From contig OX155972.1 of the NCBI GenBank assembly GCA_944548615.1, positions 24,432,132 to 24,496,131 of the forward strand: a DNA stretch of 64,000 nucleotides, written 5' to 3'. The notes below the pieces were generated by a model. It was not told the DNA's origin, did no database searches, and saw nothing but the letters and a program-made list of their open reading frames with translations. Origin of the DNA: Micropterix aruncella (lineage: Eukaryota; Arthropoda; Insecta; Lepidoptera; Micropterigidae). Shown in pieces: positions 54,577 through 64,000 of the stretch. Position numbers and translations under genes: made by a program. Position 1 is the first letter of the stretch. Each line of letters starts with the position of its first letter.

Positions 54577-55195
54577 ACTAGAGTTGCCAACTACAGCGGG
54601 CGGGCCTGTCACCTCATGAAGTTTTAACGATTAGTAGTTCTGTCTTCCTGAAGTGAGCACAGAAGACTTGGACAAAAACAGTCCATCATCAAGCTCCACC
54701 AAAAGCCCGTAAGAGACTAACGCCTTAACCGCGAGATAGCCAGGAATGCTACCCAGCGGGCTTTCACTCACGCTCTTACTTCCAATTGCAACCAGATTAC
54801 TCCAGTCTCTCGATTGGTTACGAGTTCGAGGTCGCTTGCGCGGTCCTCTCCCTTACGAAGCCCCGGCTGTTCACCCAGAATCGGGTAGCCGATGGTCGTT
54901 TCAAGAGCAGTCACCGTAAGGTCCGCAACCACTCCCGCTCTATAGGAAACAGTACTGCTTCCAGACTCCCCCGACTTTTAGTCAGTGTGCGCAATCGATT
55001 GGCAATGCCGCACGGAGCGCAGACCGTCCAGGAGCGCCAGAAGATTGATTCCTAGGGGAAACTAACCATAAGACCAGAGTCCTACCCAGGCTCGTACTTC
55101 ATGCGTGGAAGCCGTCGGATGGGTGTTGACCCGTGAGTGTGACCAACCTTGAACAGAATGGGTCTTCGTGGCCAACTCAGCAAGGGCCCATTAAC
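54577..55195 (-). mobile_element. SINE-like element, copy S3
   Basis: Inverse of S1/S2: starts at about 55195 (TTAATGGGCCCTTGCTGAG in inverse) and ends at about 54577 (TTGGCAACTCTAGT in inverse). Target duplication not apparent. Its 5' flank (55196-55235) carries GTCAGAGACCC text related to the hairpin at 14926. Confidence 0.7.
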
Positions 55196-55199
55196 CCCC

Positions 55200-55590
55200 C
55201 CCAGCTACCCCAACACACCCGTCAGAGACCCGAGACCGTCAGGCTTACGAAAGGTTAAGACCAAATAATATATTTTATATTATATTGAAATTTCATGTTA
55301 CTATGATGACTCTGTTACCCGATGTAGCTACTACATTTATAAAAGTTTGTTTATCTTTTTCCAAAATATGAATAAAATACGTAAGATAAATCTTTTAATA
55401 GGAAATGTTTGATTTACTAATATTTACGTGAAACCAAGTACGTTTCCTACAAGATTAAATAAAAAAGAAAATTGGGAAAACTAATTTCCAAAATAATTAA
55501 TTAATTATATAAATTCCGAAATTAATAATAAATTTTCAAAAAAAGAAATCGAAATAAGTGCTGTAATTTGACTTTAAAAACATGTAAGTT
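55200..55590. other. AT-rich intron spacer
   Basis: No gene seen. TA/AT-rich after 55260. Confidence 0.35.
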
Positions 55591-56500
55591 TATGCAGGGT
55601 ATACTGATGGGTCCAAATCGGGACTGGACATAGGCTGCGGTATATATGGAGAGCGACCAAACTTCGAAAGAAGTGTAAACTTGGGGAAATACGCCTACAT
55701 ATTCCAAGCGGAGGTATACGCCATTATTGAATGTGCGTATATCAACCTCCATAAGAACTACGCCAACCACCGTATCTATATCCACTCGGATAGCAAGGCA
55801 GCTCTTATGGCACTAGCCTCGAATACTATTAATTCAAAGCTAGTGCAAAACTGCCTATCACTACTGAATTCCCTGGGCGAAAAGAACAGGGTAATTCTAA
55901 GATGGGTTCCTGGCCATGCAGGAATCAAGAGAAATGAAAAAGCCGACGAACTTGCTAGGACGGGAGCAAAGGGAACGTTATACGGCCCTGAACCTTGCTG
56001 TGGCGTGCCAAAAAGCCTTGCAAACCTAATTCTCAAACAAATATGTTTAGAACAATCCGTCAACCACTGGAACAACACGCCAGGGTTGAATCAATCCAAA
56101 GCGCTAATTAAGGCCTACGACCCTAAGCCCGTGAGGCCTTATCGCTAAATAGGAACAATCTACGCATACTGGTGAGGGCGCTCACGGGGCATTGTGGCCT
56201 GAACAAACACATATACAACCTCAAGCTCCGAGACACAAAAATGTGTAGGTTCTGCCAAGGGGCAGAGGAAACTCCCCTGCACCTCATGTGCGAGTGTGGC
56301 CCGCTGATGCGTAAAAGATACACCCACTTGGGTGGTCATTACCAGGTAAAACAATCTGGCGCCAAAAGCCTGTTGCGGTTCTTAAATGACACGAGGCTTA
56401 GCGCAGAACTATAGTAGGTGGCGAACACAATAGATCAGCAATGGTCGCAGTGTTACAAGGCTCATAAAGACCTTAGAAAAGCCCCACACAACAAATAATA
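55591..56500 (+). pseudogene. R1/jockey-group LINE 3' end with RNase H
   Basis: Starts in RNase H (YTDGSKSGLDIGCGIYG) and continues AYIFQAEVYAIIECAY, IHSDSKAALMAL and VPGHAGIKRNEKADELARTG. The canonical GNE motif reads RNE. After a frame break near 56145 the C-terminus NLRILVRALTGHCGLNKHIY and CRFCQGAEETPLHLMCEC follows, then a TAG and a (TAA)n-like tail at 56490-56504. The 3' end is repeated at 3682-3901. Confidence 0.85.
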
Positions 56501-56504
56501 ATAA

Positions 56505-56831
56505 TACGTTTTTGCAGCCAGCCATTTTGCAGCACCCATGATTCCATGACTGTCAAGTTTGAGTAATTAGGATATTGTATAGTTCTAGGATATCGAATTT
56601 AACTAGGGATAATCCGTTCCATTCAAAATATTTAAAAATATTTCTGGTCCATGCTACATTTTCGTCTATCTCTAATGAGTACCGAAATATAAAACTGTAA
56701 AAAAGTTTGTTGTGGCTATTGTGGCTACTGCCACTAAATTGGCTACTCCGAGCCATAGAAATTATTATAGAAGTCTAATGTTAAAAATGGCAAAGGTTGG
56801 CAGCCTCTCTCCAAAAAATGTAAGTTGATAC
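56505..56831. other. PHYH intron sequence
   Basis: Short text CGTTTTTGCAGCCAGCCATTTTGCAGCACCC (56508-56538) resembles two 15-base units of the foldback arms. Nothing else is seen. Confidence 0.3.
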
Positions 56832-56972
56832 CTTGGTAGTATTGGGTCCCGAGCCGTGTATTAATAGCGGATGGAAGAAAAGTGTGTCGCCGGCTTTCAT
56901 CGAAACATGCAATCTTTTCGATTCTGGAGCTATGCGGTCTTCATCCACGATTCCGTGAAACGCCTTATTTAA
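56832..56972 (-). CDS. PHYH: PHYH exon with distal Fe-binding His
   Basis: 141 bp, acceptor AG 56974-56973, donor GTATCA from 56831, phase 0. Text: LNKAFHGIVDED, then LHVSMKAGDTLFFHPLLIHG, then SGPNTTK. The His of LLIHGSG is the third Fe(II) ligand of the double-stranded beta-helix fold. Confidence 0.92.
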
Positions 56973-57500
56973 CTGCAATAAAGAAATAGCTGTTATTAAC
57001 TCTTAAATAATGTTTAATAAAGAGGGTGCGTGTTGCCGCACAGGCCGGTTACACACCCCAATATCGGAAGACAAAATACAGCACAAACTACACAAAATCT
57101 ATCAACAAATGAAAAAACCTATAGAAGCCTGTCGATTTTCTTTCATTTTAGAATAGTAAGGTTATGAAAAGTATTTTGAATTAAAAAATCATTGATTTTT
57201 ACTTAACTGTCATTTTAATATTTACCAAATTAGTATGAATAGAAATATAAAAGTGCATTTTAACATCCACAAACGGAATGATTACTGGTTTTCCTTATAT
57301 TATAGTACAGCATAATTTAGGTCACTTTCGTTGAGGGTGATCGTAAATTTAAGCAAGTTAAAATGTTCACAAGGTTTTATCACAAGGTTTATCTTGCAAC
57401 AAAGTCTACATTTATTATTTTAAACGTATTTTGAGGGGTTGCAGTTTCGATGAGTAAAAAATATTGCTCTAATTGCTCTCGCAATAAAAAAAATACTAAC

Positions 57501-57558
57501 GTAGCTGCCATGGAATTCACCGACCACAGTCGAGGCCATCATAATACTATTATTAAAA
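57501..57558 (-). mobile_element. REL-LINE 3' stub (about 58 bp)
   Basis: AGCTGCCATGGAATTCACCG, then GGCCATCATAATACTATTAT, the inverse 3' end of the REL family, cut off after 58 bp. Lies in a PHYH intron. Confidence 0.7.
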
Positions 57559-57682
57559 GAGTTTTATCTAGACTATATTGCTCCATTCAGTATAACCAAT
57601 GCAAATTTGTATCGCGTCTCAATACTAAAGTACCAGGTTGCATCTGCAGTATTAGGTTACTGGGGGGCACTAAAGCGTAATG

Positions 57683-57874
57683 GGGCGTTTACACTCTCGC
57701 GCGAGGCGCGAGGCGAGACGCAAAACCATGTAGTAAACAAACGGAACAGAGGCAAAGCTTCTAGCAAGTAGGTAAACATTTTGTACGCTCGTTAGAAGCT
57801 TTGCCTCTGTTCCATTTGTTTACTGATATGGTTTTGCGTCTCGCCTCGCGCCTCGCGCGAGAGTGTAAACGCCC
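57683..57874. mobile_element. 192-bp MITE with 80-bp terminal inverted repeats
   Basis: Starts GGGCGTTTACACTCTCGCGC and ends with its inverse. Arms of about 80 bp are nearly perfect (shared AGAAGCTTTGCCTCTGTTCC core in inverse), spacer about 25 bp. The target duplication is unclear, so superfamily is open. Confidence 0.85.
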
Positions 57875-58544
57875 TATAAGGGTTCCAGGAGCCAAATTTG
57901 CAACACACAAATATGCATGCGACATATTTGCAGGTGACAGGTTTGCAGGAGTTATTTTTGCAAACGCCATATTGTCATGCATCACATTTGCAACAAAAAG
58001 TGAGTTTAGCAGCGTTTGAAAAATAGAGCATTAGGATATGAGAACTAGGAATGATATAATTATACAAATCAAAATAAAGCATTATATAATTTATTTTTAA
58101 TATAAAAATAGAGAGATGGTCTGATTTGGCAGCAACCAAAATTAACACGAAAAATTGTAAATATTCCAAACCACTCAAAAAGTGACATAGGTATTTCTAC
58201 TATGTGATGTGCCAAAATCCGAGAAAATATCGGAAAATTAATGTTTTTCCACAAACCAAAAAGTTGTACTCCGCACAAAGTAACTGCATGAATTGATAAT
58301 ATAAAGAAGTCTAAATGAAAATATATAAGAATATAGTTTGTCCCCAAGAAAACTAGCAGTTTAGTTTAGTTTGGAAAATGATGCAAAAATGACATTCAAA
58401 CAAAAATTCGACAGCTGCCAACTCTCATCGTCATGTCCATATGTTTAACTAAGTAGAAAATCATGTATAGAAAATTATTGCATATTTATATGAACATTTT
58501 GAAGAATTGCTGTATGAAAATAACTTTATAACTCCATTTGAAAG

Positions 58545-58975
58545 AATTGCTAAAAGAGTATTATTATTATATATTTAACAGGCAGCTTAAGCTGTTGAGC
58601 CTGAGTCCGTGCTTGCATTACAGTTTTTATGGAATCAGACCAGTTTATTTTCAAAGTCACTGACATTTTGGCACTGATAACATCACCATTCCATTCGTTT
58701 ATTACTCCACTGCTGAGTAAATGTTTCTCGGGATTTGAATGGAATGATTCCCGCTGGAGTATCAGATGATGCCCACGCAGATGTGTGTTGGTGTTGATGA
58801 TGTAGATAGTCTGCAACCCAGGAACGGTATTTTACTCGCTTTTCGCTGGACCTTCTCTAGCAGATCAATATCCTTCCTAAAGTATGGGTTCCAGATCTGA
58901 TAGGCTTGTTCAAAATGGGCCTCACAAATGACGAAAATAAACAATCAAAATATTTTTTATTTTACAAAGGGTTGA
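58545..58975 (-). pseudogene. CR1-like LINE C-terminal fragment inside FB2
   Basis: Reads AHFEQAYQIWNPYFRKDIDL, then LEKVQRKASKIPF, and after a break INTNTHLRGHHLILQRE, then SSGVINEWNGDVISAK. This is the vWnPy...di..lE.vQrk / RGh.....+....s.rvin.WN motif series. Confidence 0.75.
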
Positions 58976-59129
58976 ACCACAATGACAATGTTGACATGGA
59001 GCCAATATTTTGCCTTTTACTACTTATTTTACTAGGAAGAGACACACTTCCTTAAACCAAAGCCACATAGTGGAACAAGTGGCAGCGGCGAGAGATTTTT
59101 CCCAGTGAAAATGAAAATGTTTAAAATAT

Positions 59130-59158
59130 AACCGCCACCATTTAAAATGGTGGCGGTT
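59130..59158. repeat. Near-perfect 14-bp palindrome
   Basis: AACCGCCACCATTT, one spacer base, AAATGGTGGCGGTT. Confidence 0.9.
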
Positions 59159-59578
59159 GATTAAGATGACAGAGAGAATATAGTAGAAATTTACAAAGGA
59201 GAGACTTGCTCGAATAAACTGGAACTAAATGGTGGTCAGAGCTGGAACGGAGCAAAAACAAAAATAACAGTGTGAAAGGAAATTAACAGAGCGAAATTAC
59301 AGAGCGAAAGAAAAATGTTTTACTTGTTCAGAATATGACAAATCATTTTTTTAAATATTCTTTTTTTAAAACGCCCCTCGAAATGTCAGTTTGACAAATG
59401 CAAATGTGTCTCGTGCCAAATATGGCAACTGCATAAATGTCACGTGCAAATCTATCTCATGCAAATCTGGCGCCTGCAAATATGTTTGCTGGAATTATAT
59501 GGGGACCCAGTATACCTTGGTCAAAATCCTAGGAGTGTAAAGAAGCTAGAAAAGAACTGATAATAAAAGTTTGCCTAC

Positions 59579-59731
59579 CTGTTCGGCTGGATAATCATGA
59601 GGATAAAGAATCCCAGCTTTATGTGATCCTGGCACGACAAAAAGACATCCGTTGTCCCTGGTGACTTCTTCCATGGCTGTCCAGGATGCCACTATTTTAT
59701 TTGTAGGCCGAAACGGAAAATAGTGAAGGTC
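59579..59731 (-). CDS. PHYH: PHYH exon starting with Fe-binding Asp
   Basis: 153 bp, acceptor AG 59733-59732, donor GTAGGC from 59578, phase 0. Text: [20 protein letters not shown], then [20 protein letters not shown]. The first residue D completes the H-x-D iron motif whose His lies two residues before the end of the previous exon. Confidence 0.92.
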
Positions 59732-59887
59732 CTGTAATCAGTGTAACTTACAATACGGATCCTTGTATTCCTTATTATTATTCTTAATCATTATTACTTA
59801 TATTAGACAGACCGATTTGCTGATACGTCCTGAACAGATCTTGTAAAGCTAGTCATAAACAACATTAACAAGTTTTAGGTAAAAATA

Positions 59888-60560
59888 GATAGATAGATAG
59901 ATAGAGATTCTTTATTGCACATTCAACAAAAACATACAAAAGGCGGACTTATTGCCTAAAATACAATCTCTTACAGCCAACCTTCGTGGAAGTGTAAAAA
60001 ATTAGGTGCCAAGAGATAAAAATTAACAAAAAAAAGAAGAAAAACTTATTACATAACAAAAATTAATCAAGTAACAAAAATGCTATTTTTTTAAATATAA
60101 TTAGGATTTGGAATAATTCCCAAGGAGCGAAGGATAGGAGAGGATGGGATGAGACCTAGAATAACTAGGAATTTAGGGATACGAAATGCTTTTTCAGAGA
60201 CACTTGAAAGGTAGAAACCGTTGGTGCGTTTCTGATGTTTGACGGGATTGAGTCTGTTTTTAAATTGATTGTTAGAGCTTGTATTAATGACTTCAATGGT
60301 AGTTTATTACACATGTCCACCGCTTTATTTTGCAGAAAGTTCTTAAGAGGATTTGACTTACCTTTTCAACGGTTGAGTTTGTTACTGTGACCTCGAAAAT
60401 TTGTATTGACGTTTGGATTTTTTGGAACTATTAGTGCCATCTAAACATTGCATTTCGTAGTAAACTCCTAGATGCTAAATCGTAGTATGGCATTGAGCTA
60501 TCTAATAACCTATATAATTAATGCTATTAGTAAGAAAGCTTACTGGGAAGTTTTCAGCAG
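59888..60560 (-). pseudogene. LINE 3' end with (TAGA)n tail
   Basis: Plus-strand AGATAGATAGATAGATAGAG then ATTCTTTATTGCACATTC marks a LINE 3' terminus (minus: GTGCAATAAAGAATCTCTATC). The upstream text has degenerate ORF2 C-terminal frames only. It lies in the PHYH intron between 60642 and 59731. Confidence 0.55.
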
Positions 60561-60641
60561 TATCGTCAAAACTGTAATGACGTATCATATCATCTAATTG
60601 TAATAATAATATTAAGCTCTGATGTGAAGTTTTTGTCGTAC

Positions 60642-60797
60642 CTGATGCGATGGATGTCTGGAGCTGCCTGGTGGCTTGTTGATGAGCATACTATGCATAG
60701 CCCTAACTCTAGGCCCGGTTATGCTCGATACTACATCCAAGAGTTTCTCGTGCTCAAAGTACAAGGGGAAAATGCTATCGTATAGGATATCTTGAAC
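60642..60797 (-). CDS. PHYH: Phytanoyl-CoA dioxygenase (PHYH), first exon seen
   Basis: 156 bp, acceptor AG 60799-60798, donor GTACGA from 60641, phase 0. Text: VQDILYDSIFPLYFEHEKLL, VVSSITGPRVRAMHSMLINK, then SRHPSHQ. The enzyme is a peroxisomal Fe(II)/2-oxoglutarate oxygenase that 2-hydroxylates phytanoyl-CoA, the first step of alpha-oxidation of branched fatty acids. With the exons at 59731, 56972, 44685 and 43684 it gives 214 C-terminal residues with all iron and cosubstrate ligands, all junctions in phase 0. The roughly 110-130 N-terminal residues should be encoded right of 64000. No frame damage is seen despite heavy transposon load in introns. Confidence 0.92.
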
Positions 60798-61070
60798 CTG
60801 AAATATGAAATTGGTTAAGGGAGCAATTTCTAAGGCCCAACCCAATATTTGCTACAAACATCCGTTACAATGAAAATACGCACTTCGAAACTCTGAAATA
60901 AAAATAAGCAAACTGATGATAAATGGCGTCATGATCAAGTCATGTGGAAAACTATCAGATTTGCAGTAAAAAAAAATCAAAATGTAAATTCAGATAGTAG
61001 GAATTCAAAATTATTAAATGAAACGAAAGAATATGACATACTTCAGAGGTTTATACCCATGTTTTTGGAA
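60798..61070. other. PHYH intron, nothing recognised
   Basis: AT-rich; no upstream PHYH exon was found between 60798 and 64000. Confidence 0.4.
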
Positions 61071-61207
61071 TATAGTGGAACCTCTCATAACGAGCATAAT
61101 TCGTTCCAGACTCTTACTCGTTAAGCGAAACAATTTTTCCTATACTCCTTATGAGAGGTGGAATTACTCGTTATAAGGAATTACTGTGAATTACTCGTTA
61201 TTAACCC
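61071..61207. mobile_element. pogo/Tigger-like MITE, tentative
   Basis: AGTGGAACCTCTCATAACGAG at the left and inverse-type GAATTACTCGTTAT at the right, with internal inverse pairs (TCTCATAACGAG / CTTATGAGAGGTGG). The end style recalls Tigger-type elements. Confidence 0.35.
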
Positions 61208-61404
61208 CTCCTCTCGCGAAGTAAAAATTTAGCCATCACTTATGCGTGTCATAGTTTCGCGCGTGAAGTCGACGACCTTGAGAAAAACGACTATAACTTG
61301 TAAACCACTATACGGATCATAAAAAGAATAACTGTAAAATGATCGCATTGAAATTTGAAATATAAAACATTATAACCTTATCTTGTAAAACAATTAAGAT
61401 AATA

Positions 61405-64000
61405 ATGAATAAATATTACAAAGTTGGCGAACTGAAAAAACTCGCCTATAAAATCATTTCGATGTTTTTATCACAAAATACGGAAAATATGCAAAAATTA
61501 TCCAAAGAGGAAGCCCGGTTCGACAAAAACCGTTTTAACTACAGCAAAACGGTTTTGTCTGCCGCCAAGGGAAAAATCCAAATCCCGGAAGATATGGCCA
61601 TGGAATACTTTTCGACCACGTATGAGGACCCAATGCGGCTCCATAATTACAGCCCTCCGCCGGGCATTACACCTCCGCCCCTGCCTTCGGTAGCTTTTGC
61701 TTCTCAACCTCCATCACTAGATGAGATTCTTAATCAAGTAAAGAGGAAGCCGTCGGGCTCTACTCCGGGTCCCGATGGTATTCCCTATTTAGTATACAAA
61801 AAATGCCCCTGCCTTCTGCAATATTTAGGATCCATCTTCCGAAATATATGGAATAGCGGTGTAGTCCCACAGAATTTTGGCCGAGCGACAGTCATCTTAA
61901 TTCCGAAGGTCCCAGTTTGCACCGGACCAAAGGACGCTCGGCCCATTGCTCTCACAGACACTGTGGCCAAAATCTTTTTTAGCATAGTCCACACGAGGAT
62001 GAGCGAATTCATGCACCGGAATGAGTACCTTGGAGTATCAGTTCAAAAAGGCTTCATGCGCGGCGTCTCGGGCTGCCTCGAGCACAACTCTCTCCTGGCT
62101 GCTGCCATCAAGGATGCGAGACAGCACGAACGCCAAATCAATGTATGCTGGCTGGACCTAGAGAATGCCTTTGGGTCAGTCCGACACAGTCTCCTCCACT
62201 TTGCACTCCGCTGGTACAACTTCCCACCAGTCGTGCGTGACATTGTAGCCTCCTACTACAACTGTCTGACTTTCCATGTTAAAACGCAAGAATGGACTAC
62301 CCGCTCTATACCATATTCAATTGGACTATTTCAGGGCTGTTGCCTCTCCCCGACGATTTTTAATATAGTTTTTAATATACTTCTGGAAAGCCTGAGCCAG
62401 TTTGACAGGAAGTGGGGCTACCGTTTTAAAACAGACGGCCAATACACCTCGTCGTGCCTCGCATTTGCCGACGACCTAACTTTCATCACCAGAAGCCCCA
62501 AGCAGCTTTCCCTGCTATTACAGAAAGTGGAGCTTTTCTGCGACTGGTCAGGCTGTATAAAAGTGAAGCCCTCCAAATGTTTTTGCCTTGGACTCGCCCG
62601 CATGGGCACAAAATTTACATCCTATGACCCCAAATTGGTCTATAAGGGCTCTAATATCTCCCTTATAGACCCAAACAATCATTTCAAATTCCTCGGCAGA
62701 AAAATCACCCATCAGGGAAAAGACGTCTCGGGCGATCATGTTATAGAGCATTTCAAAAGTTGCCTGGCGAAAATAGATGCCTTGCTAATTTCTGGCCCTC
62801 GTAAGGCCTGGATCTATGACAATTATCTAACGTCACATTTGTCATGGCCCTTTCTTATTTACGATTTTACCAAAACCCAACTGTCCCGTCTAGATGCACT
62901 GGTGACAGCTAGTTTAAAATCCTGGCTGTCCTTAGCCAAACCAGCTGACCCCTCGACTCTGTTCAGGTCCAAACAAAATTTTGGGCTAGCGCTTAAACTG
63001 CCCTCTCTGCTCTACGCCAACTCCAGAATAACCAAAAATTCGATTCTGTGCAATTCCAAAGATCCGGCAATACCGAAGCACGTAATAAGTGGCTGTAGTG
63101 ATTCAAATGAACTACAAGCCCGCGTAGACTTCCACAAAAGGTTCCTTACTGGAATCAGCCAGAATGGCACTGGTCTGGGGTATGGCAGTACAACCACGAG
63201 CGACGTGGACTTGAAGAAGTCTCTTTTGCGGGGAGATTACGACAGCAAGAGTATGGCTCATGCTATTGGCCTTCAATGCCAGAATGACTGGACAACAATT
63301 GGTGACTTTTGCATTCCGCCTCCAATGCACTGGAAGGTAATGCTCTATGACTGGACGCCAGAGATGCTGAAATTTTATTTGAATGCCTTTCAGCATACAC
63401 TTCCAGACCCCAGTAACCTCGCTCGTTGGAGCTTTGCCGAGGATAGTTCTTGTCCCCTCTGTAGCAATACCCCTTGCACAGCTAGACACATTCTAGCTGG
63501 CTGCAAGGTGGCCTTAGATCAAGGACGGTACACTTACCGCCATGACAAAGTTCTCGCTGTTATTCGCGAGGTAATTAGTCTCTCAGTGGCTCGTGCCAAC
63601 AAGGGTTTGACAGTATCCTCCAAACCCCCAATACAGTTTGTGCGGGATGGCTCTAAAGGCAAAAAACATTTAACTACAAAACCTTTCTCAATAATCGAGA
63701 AAGCTACAGATTGGACTCTGGAGGTTGATTCGGTCTCTAAGCAGTATAAATTCCCTGAAAGTCTCGGATGCACAGCCCTCCGTCCAGATATAACTCTTTA
63801 CTCTCTATCTCGGAAGGTGGCTCTTATTGTAGAATTAACTGTTCCATGGGAATCAAATATCCCAAAAGACCACGAGTACAAATTAAATAAATACCATGAT
63901 CTTGCAAATGCCGTAACCCGGAACGGCTTCACTGTTCACCTTCACGCGGTGGAAGTTGGCGCTCGTGGCCTGCCAGCTAAATCTCTATTTCACCTCTTTA
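61405..64000 (+). CDS. Young REL-LINE, copy C: long intact ORF running off the right edge
   Basis: Open from just after TAA 61363-61365 to base 64000. ATGs in frame at 61405, 61462 and 61489 (the last precedes QKLSKEEARFDKNRF). About 860 codons: RT motif 1 KPSGSTPGPDGIPY, motif 2 ARPIALTDTVAKIF, motif A CWLDLENAFGSV, motif B GLFQGCCLSPTIFNIVF, motif C CLAFADDLTFIT and motif E FKFLGRKI. Then the CCHC knuckle CPLCSNTPCTARHILAGC and the endonuclease RPDITLYS...VELTVPWESN; the text stops at FHLF. All RT and nuclease key residues are present and there is no stop. It is the only copy here with the whole RT. Whether it has the true 5' end is unclear. It sits upstream of PHYH exon 60797, in opposite orientation. 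Confidence 0.92.
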   Translation, partial: MNKYYKVGELKKLAYKIISMFLSQNTENMQKLSKEEARFDKNRFNYSKTVLSAAKGKIQIPEDMAMEYFSTTYEDPMRLHNYSPPPGITPPPLPSVAFASQPPSLDEILNQVKRKPSGSTPGPDGIPYLVYKKCPCLLQYLGSIFRNIWNSGVVPQNFGRATVILIPKVPVCTGPKDARPIALTDTVAKIFFSIVHTRMSEFMHRNEYLGVSVQKGFMRGVSGCLEHNSLLAAAIKDARQHERQINVCWLDLENAFGSVRHSLLHFALRWYNFPPVVRDIVASYYNCLTFHVKTQEWTTRSIPYSIGLFQGCCLSPTIFNIVFNILLESLSQFDRKWGYRFKTDGQYTSSCLAFADDLTFITRSPKQLSLLLQKVELFCDWSGCIKVKPSKCFCLGLARMGTKFTSYDPKLVYKGSNISLIDPNNHFKFLGRKITHQGKDVSGDHVIEHFKSCLAKIDALLISGPRKAWIYDNYLTSHLSWPFLIYDFTKTQLSRLDALVTASLKSWLSLAKPADPSTLFRSKQNFGLALKLPSLLYANSRITKNSILCNSKDPAIPKHVISGCSDSNELQARVDFHKRFLTGISQNGTGLGYGSTTTSDVDLKKSLLRGDYDSKSMAHAIGLQCQNDWTTIGDFCIPPPMHWKVMLYDWTPEMLKFYLNAFQHTLPDPSNLARWSFAEDSSCPLCSNTPCTARHILAGCKVALDQGRYTYRHDKVLAVIREVISLSVARANKGLTVSSKPPIQFVRDGSKGKKHLTTKPFSIIEKATDWTLEVDSVSKQYKFPESLGCTALRPDITLYSLSRKVALIVELTVPWESNIPKDHEYKLNKYHDLANAVTRNGFTVHLHAVEVGARGLPAKSLFHLF

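Larger units (their letters stand above)
57880..59508. mobile_element. Foldback element FB2 (same family as FB1), hosting a LINE fragment
   Basis: Left end GGGTTCCAGGAGCC then 15-base units (TTTGCAGGTGACAGG, TTTGCAGGAGTTATT, TTTGCAAACGCCATA). The right end has inverse units (TGCAAATCTATCTCA, TGCAAATCTGGCGCC) to GGGGACCC at 59508. A block next to the right arm (59375-59395) is the inverse of 39881-39901 in FB1 with one mismatch (CAAACTGACRTTTCGAGGG), which shows common descent. Target duplication not found. Confidence 0.75.

Noticed and set aside
57873..59516. Target-site duplication for FB2
   Set aside because: The left flank CCTATAA and right flank AGTATACC do not match; only a TATA core is shared.
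61498..63773. Minus-strand frames of 60-125 codons in 61.5-63.8 kb
   Set aside because: Antisense shadows of the plus-strand REL-LINE ORF, which runs off the window end.

Overview
The window is an insect-type nuclear genome segment. It is AT-rich, has spliced genes with GT/AG introns, and is largely built from transposable elements of many ages nested inside each other. The order of insect is not determined. Pointers to an insect are an odorant-receptor-like exon pair, LINEs with DUF4780-like and R2-superfamily proteins, Tc1, piggyBac-like and Penelope-like remnants, and short (CCTAA)n runs.

Host genes. (1) On the minus strand, 5128-5014 and 2391-1996 are two phase-compatible exons of a probable odorant receptor. 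(2) On the plus strand, 19576-19775 is the last exon of a trypsin-like serine protease. (3) On the plus strand, 41925-42179 looks like a terminal exon of an unrecognised protein. (4) On the minus strand, five phase-0 exons between 60797 and 43631 encode the C-terminal 214 residues of phytanoyl-CoA dioxygenase (PHYH). It keeps both Fe ligand motifs and ends in SKM, a PTS1-like peroxisomal signal. Its introns, one of them 12 kb, are filled with mobile elements. Its 5' exons lie beyond the right edge.

Layout. 1-6.4 kb: Tc1 and piggyBac-like remnants, the receptor gene, a LINE 3' end with a 193-bp (TA)n run, and two head-to-head Penelope-like 3' ends split by a LINE fragment. 6.7-9.6 kb: two copies of R2-superfamily LINEs, which carry a restriction-like endonuclease (REL) domain. 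9.6-16.6 kb: LINE debris, inverted repeats and a perfect 20-bp hairpin. 16.7-24.1 kb: two young REL-LINE copies on the minus strand flanking the protease exon, a SINE-like element and a 120-bp minisatellite. 24-28.9 kb: gene-poor, with LINE 3' ends. 28.96-40.97 kb: one Ty3/gypsy-type LTR element with visually identical LTRs and a 4-bp target duplication. It has lost everything upstream of integrase. Its 3' LTR contains a full-length 6.1-kb LINE with both ORFs intact and, separately, a 926-bp foldback element. 41-61 kb: PHYH with its TE-filled introns, including a 5-kb LINE with broken ORFs. 61.4-64 kb: the best REL-LINE copy, open from 61405 to the window edge.

Points of most interest. (a) A foldback family has arms that are 15-bp tandem repeats and read as pentapeptide-like repeats (39769-40694, 57880-59508). 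(b) A roughly 660-bp SINE-like family without an ORF or poly(A) has exact 12-15-bp target duplications (18876-19536, 45123-45790). (c) There is an empty/filled site pair inside the two LTRs. (d) PHYH carries a C-terminal PTS1. All similarity calls come from reading the sequence; no database search was run.
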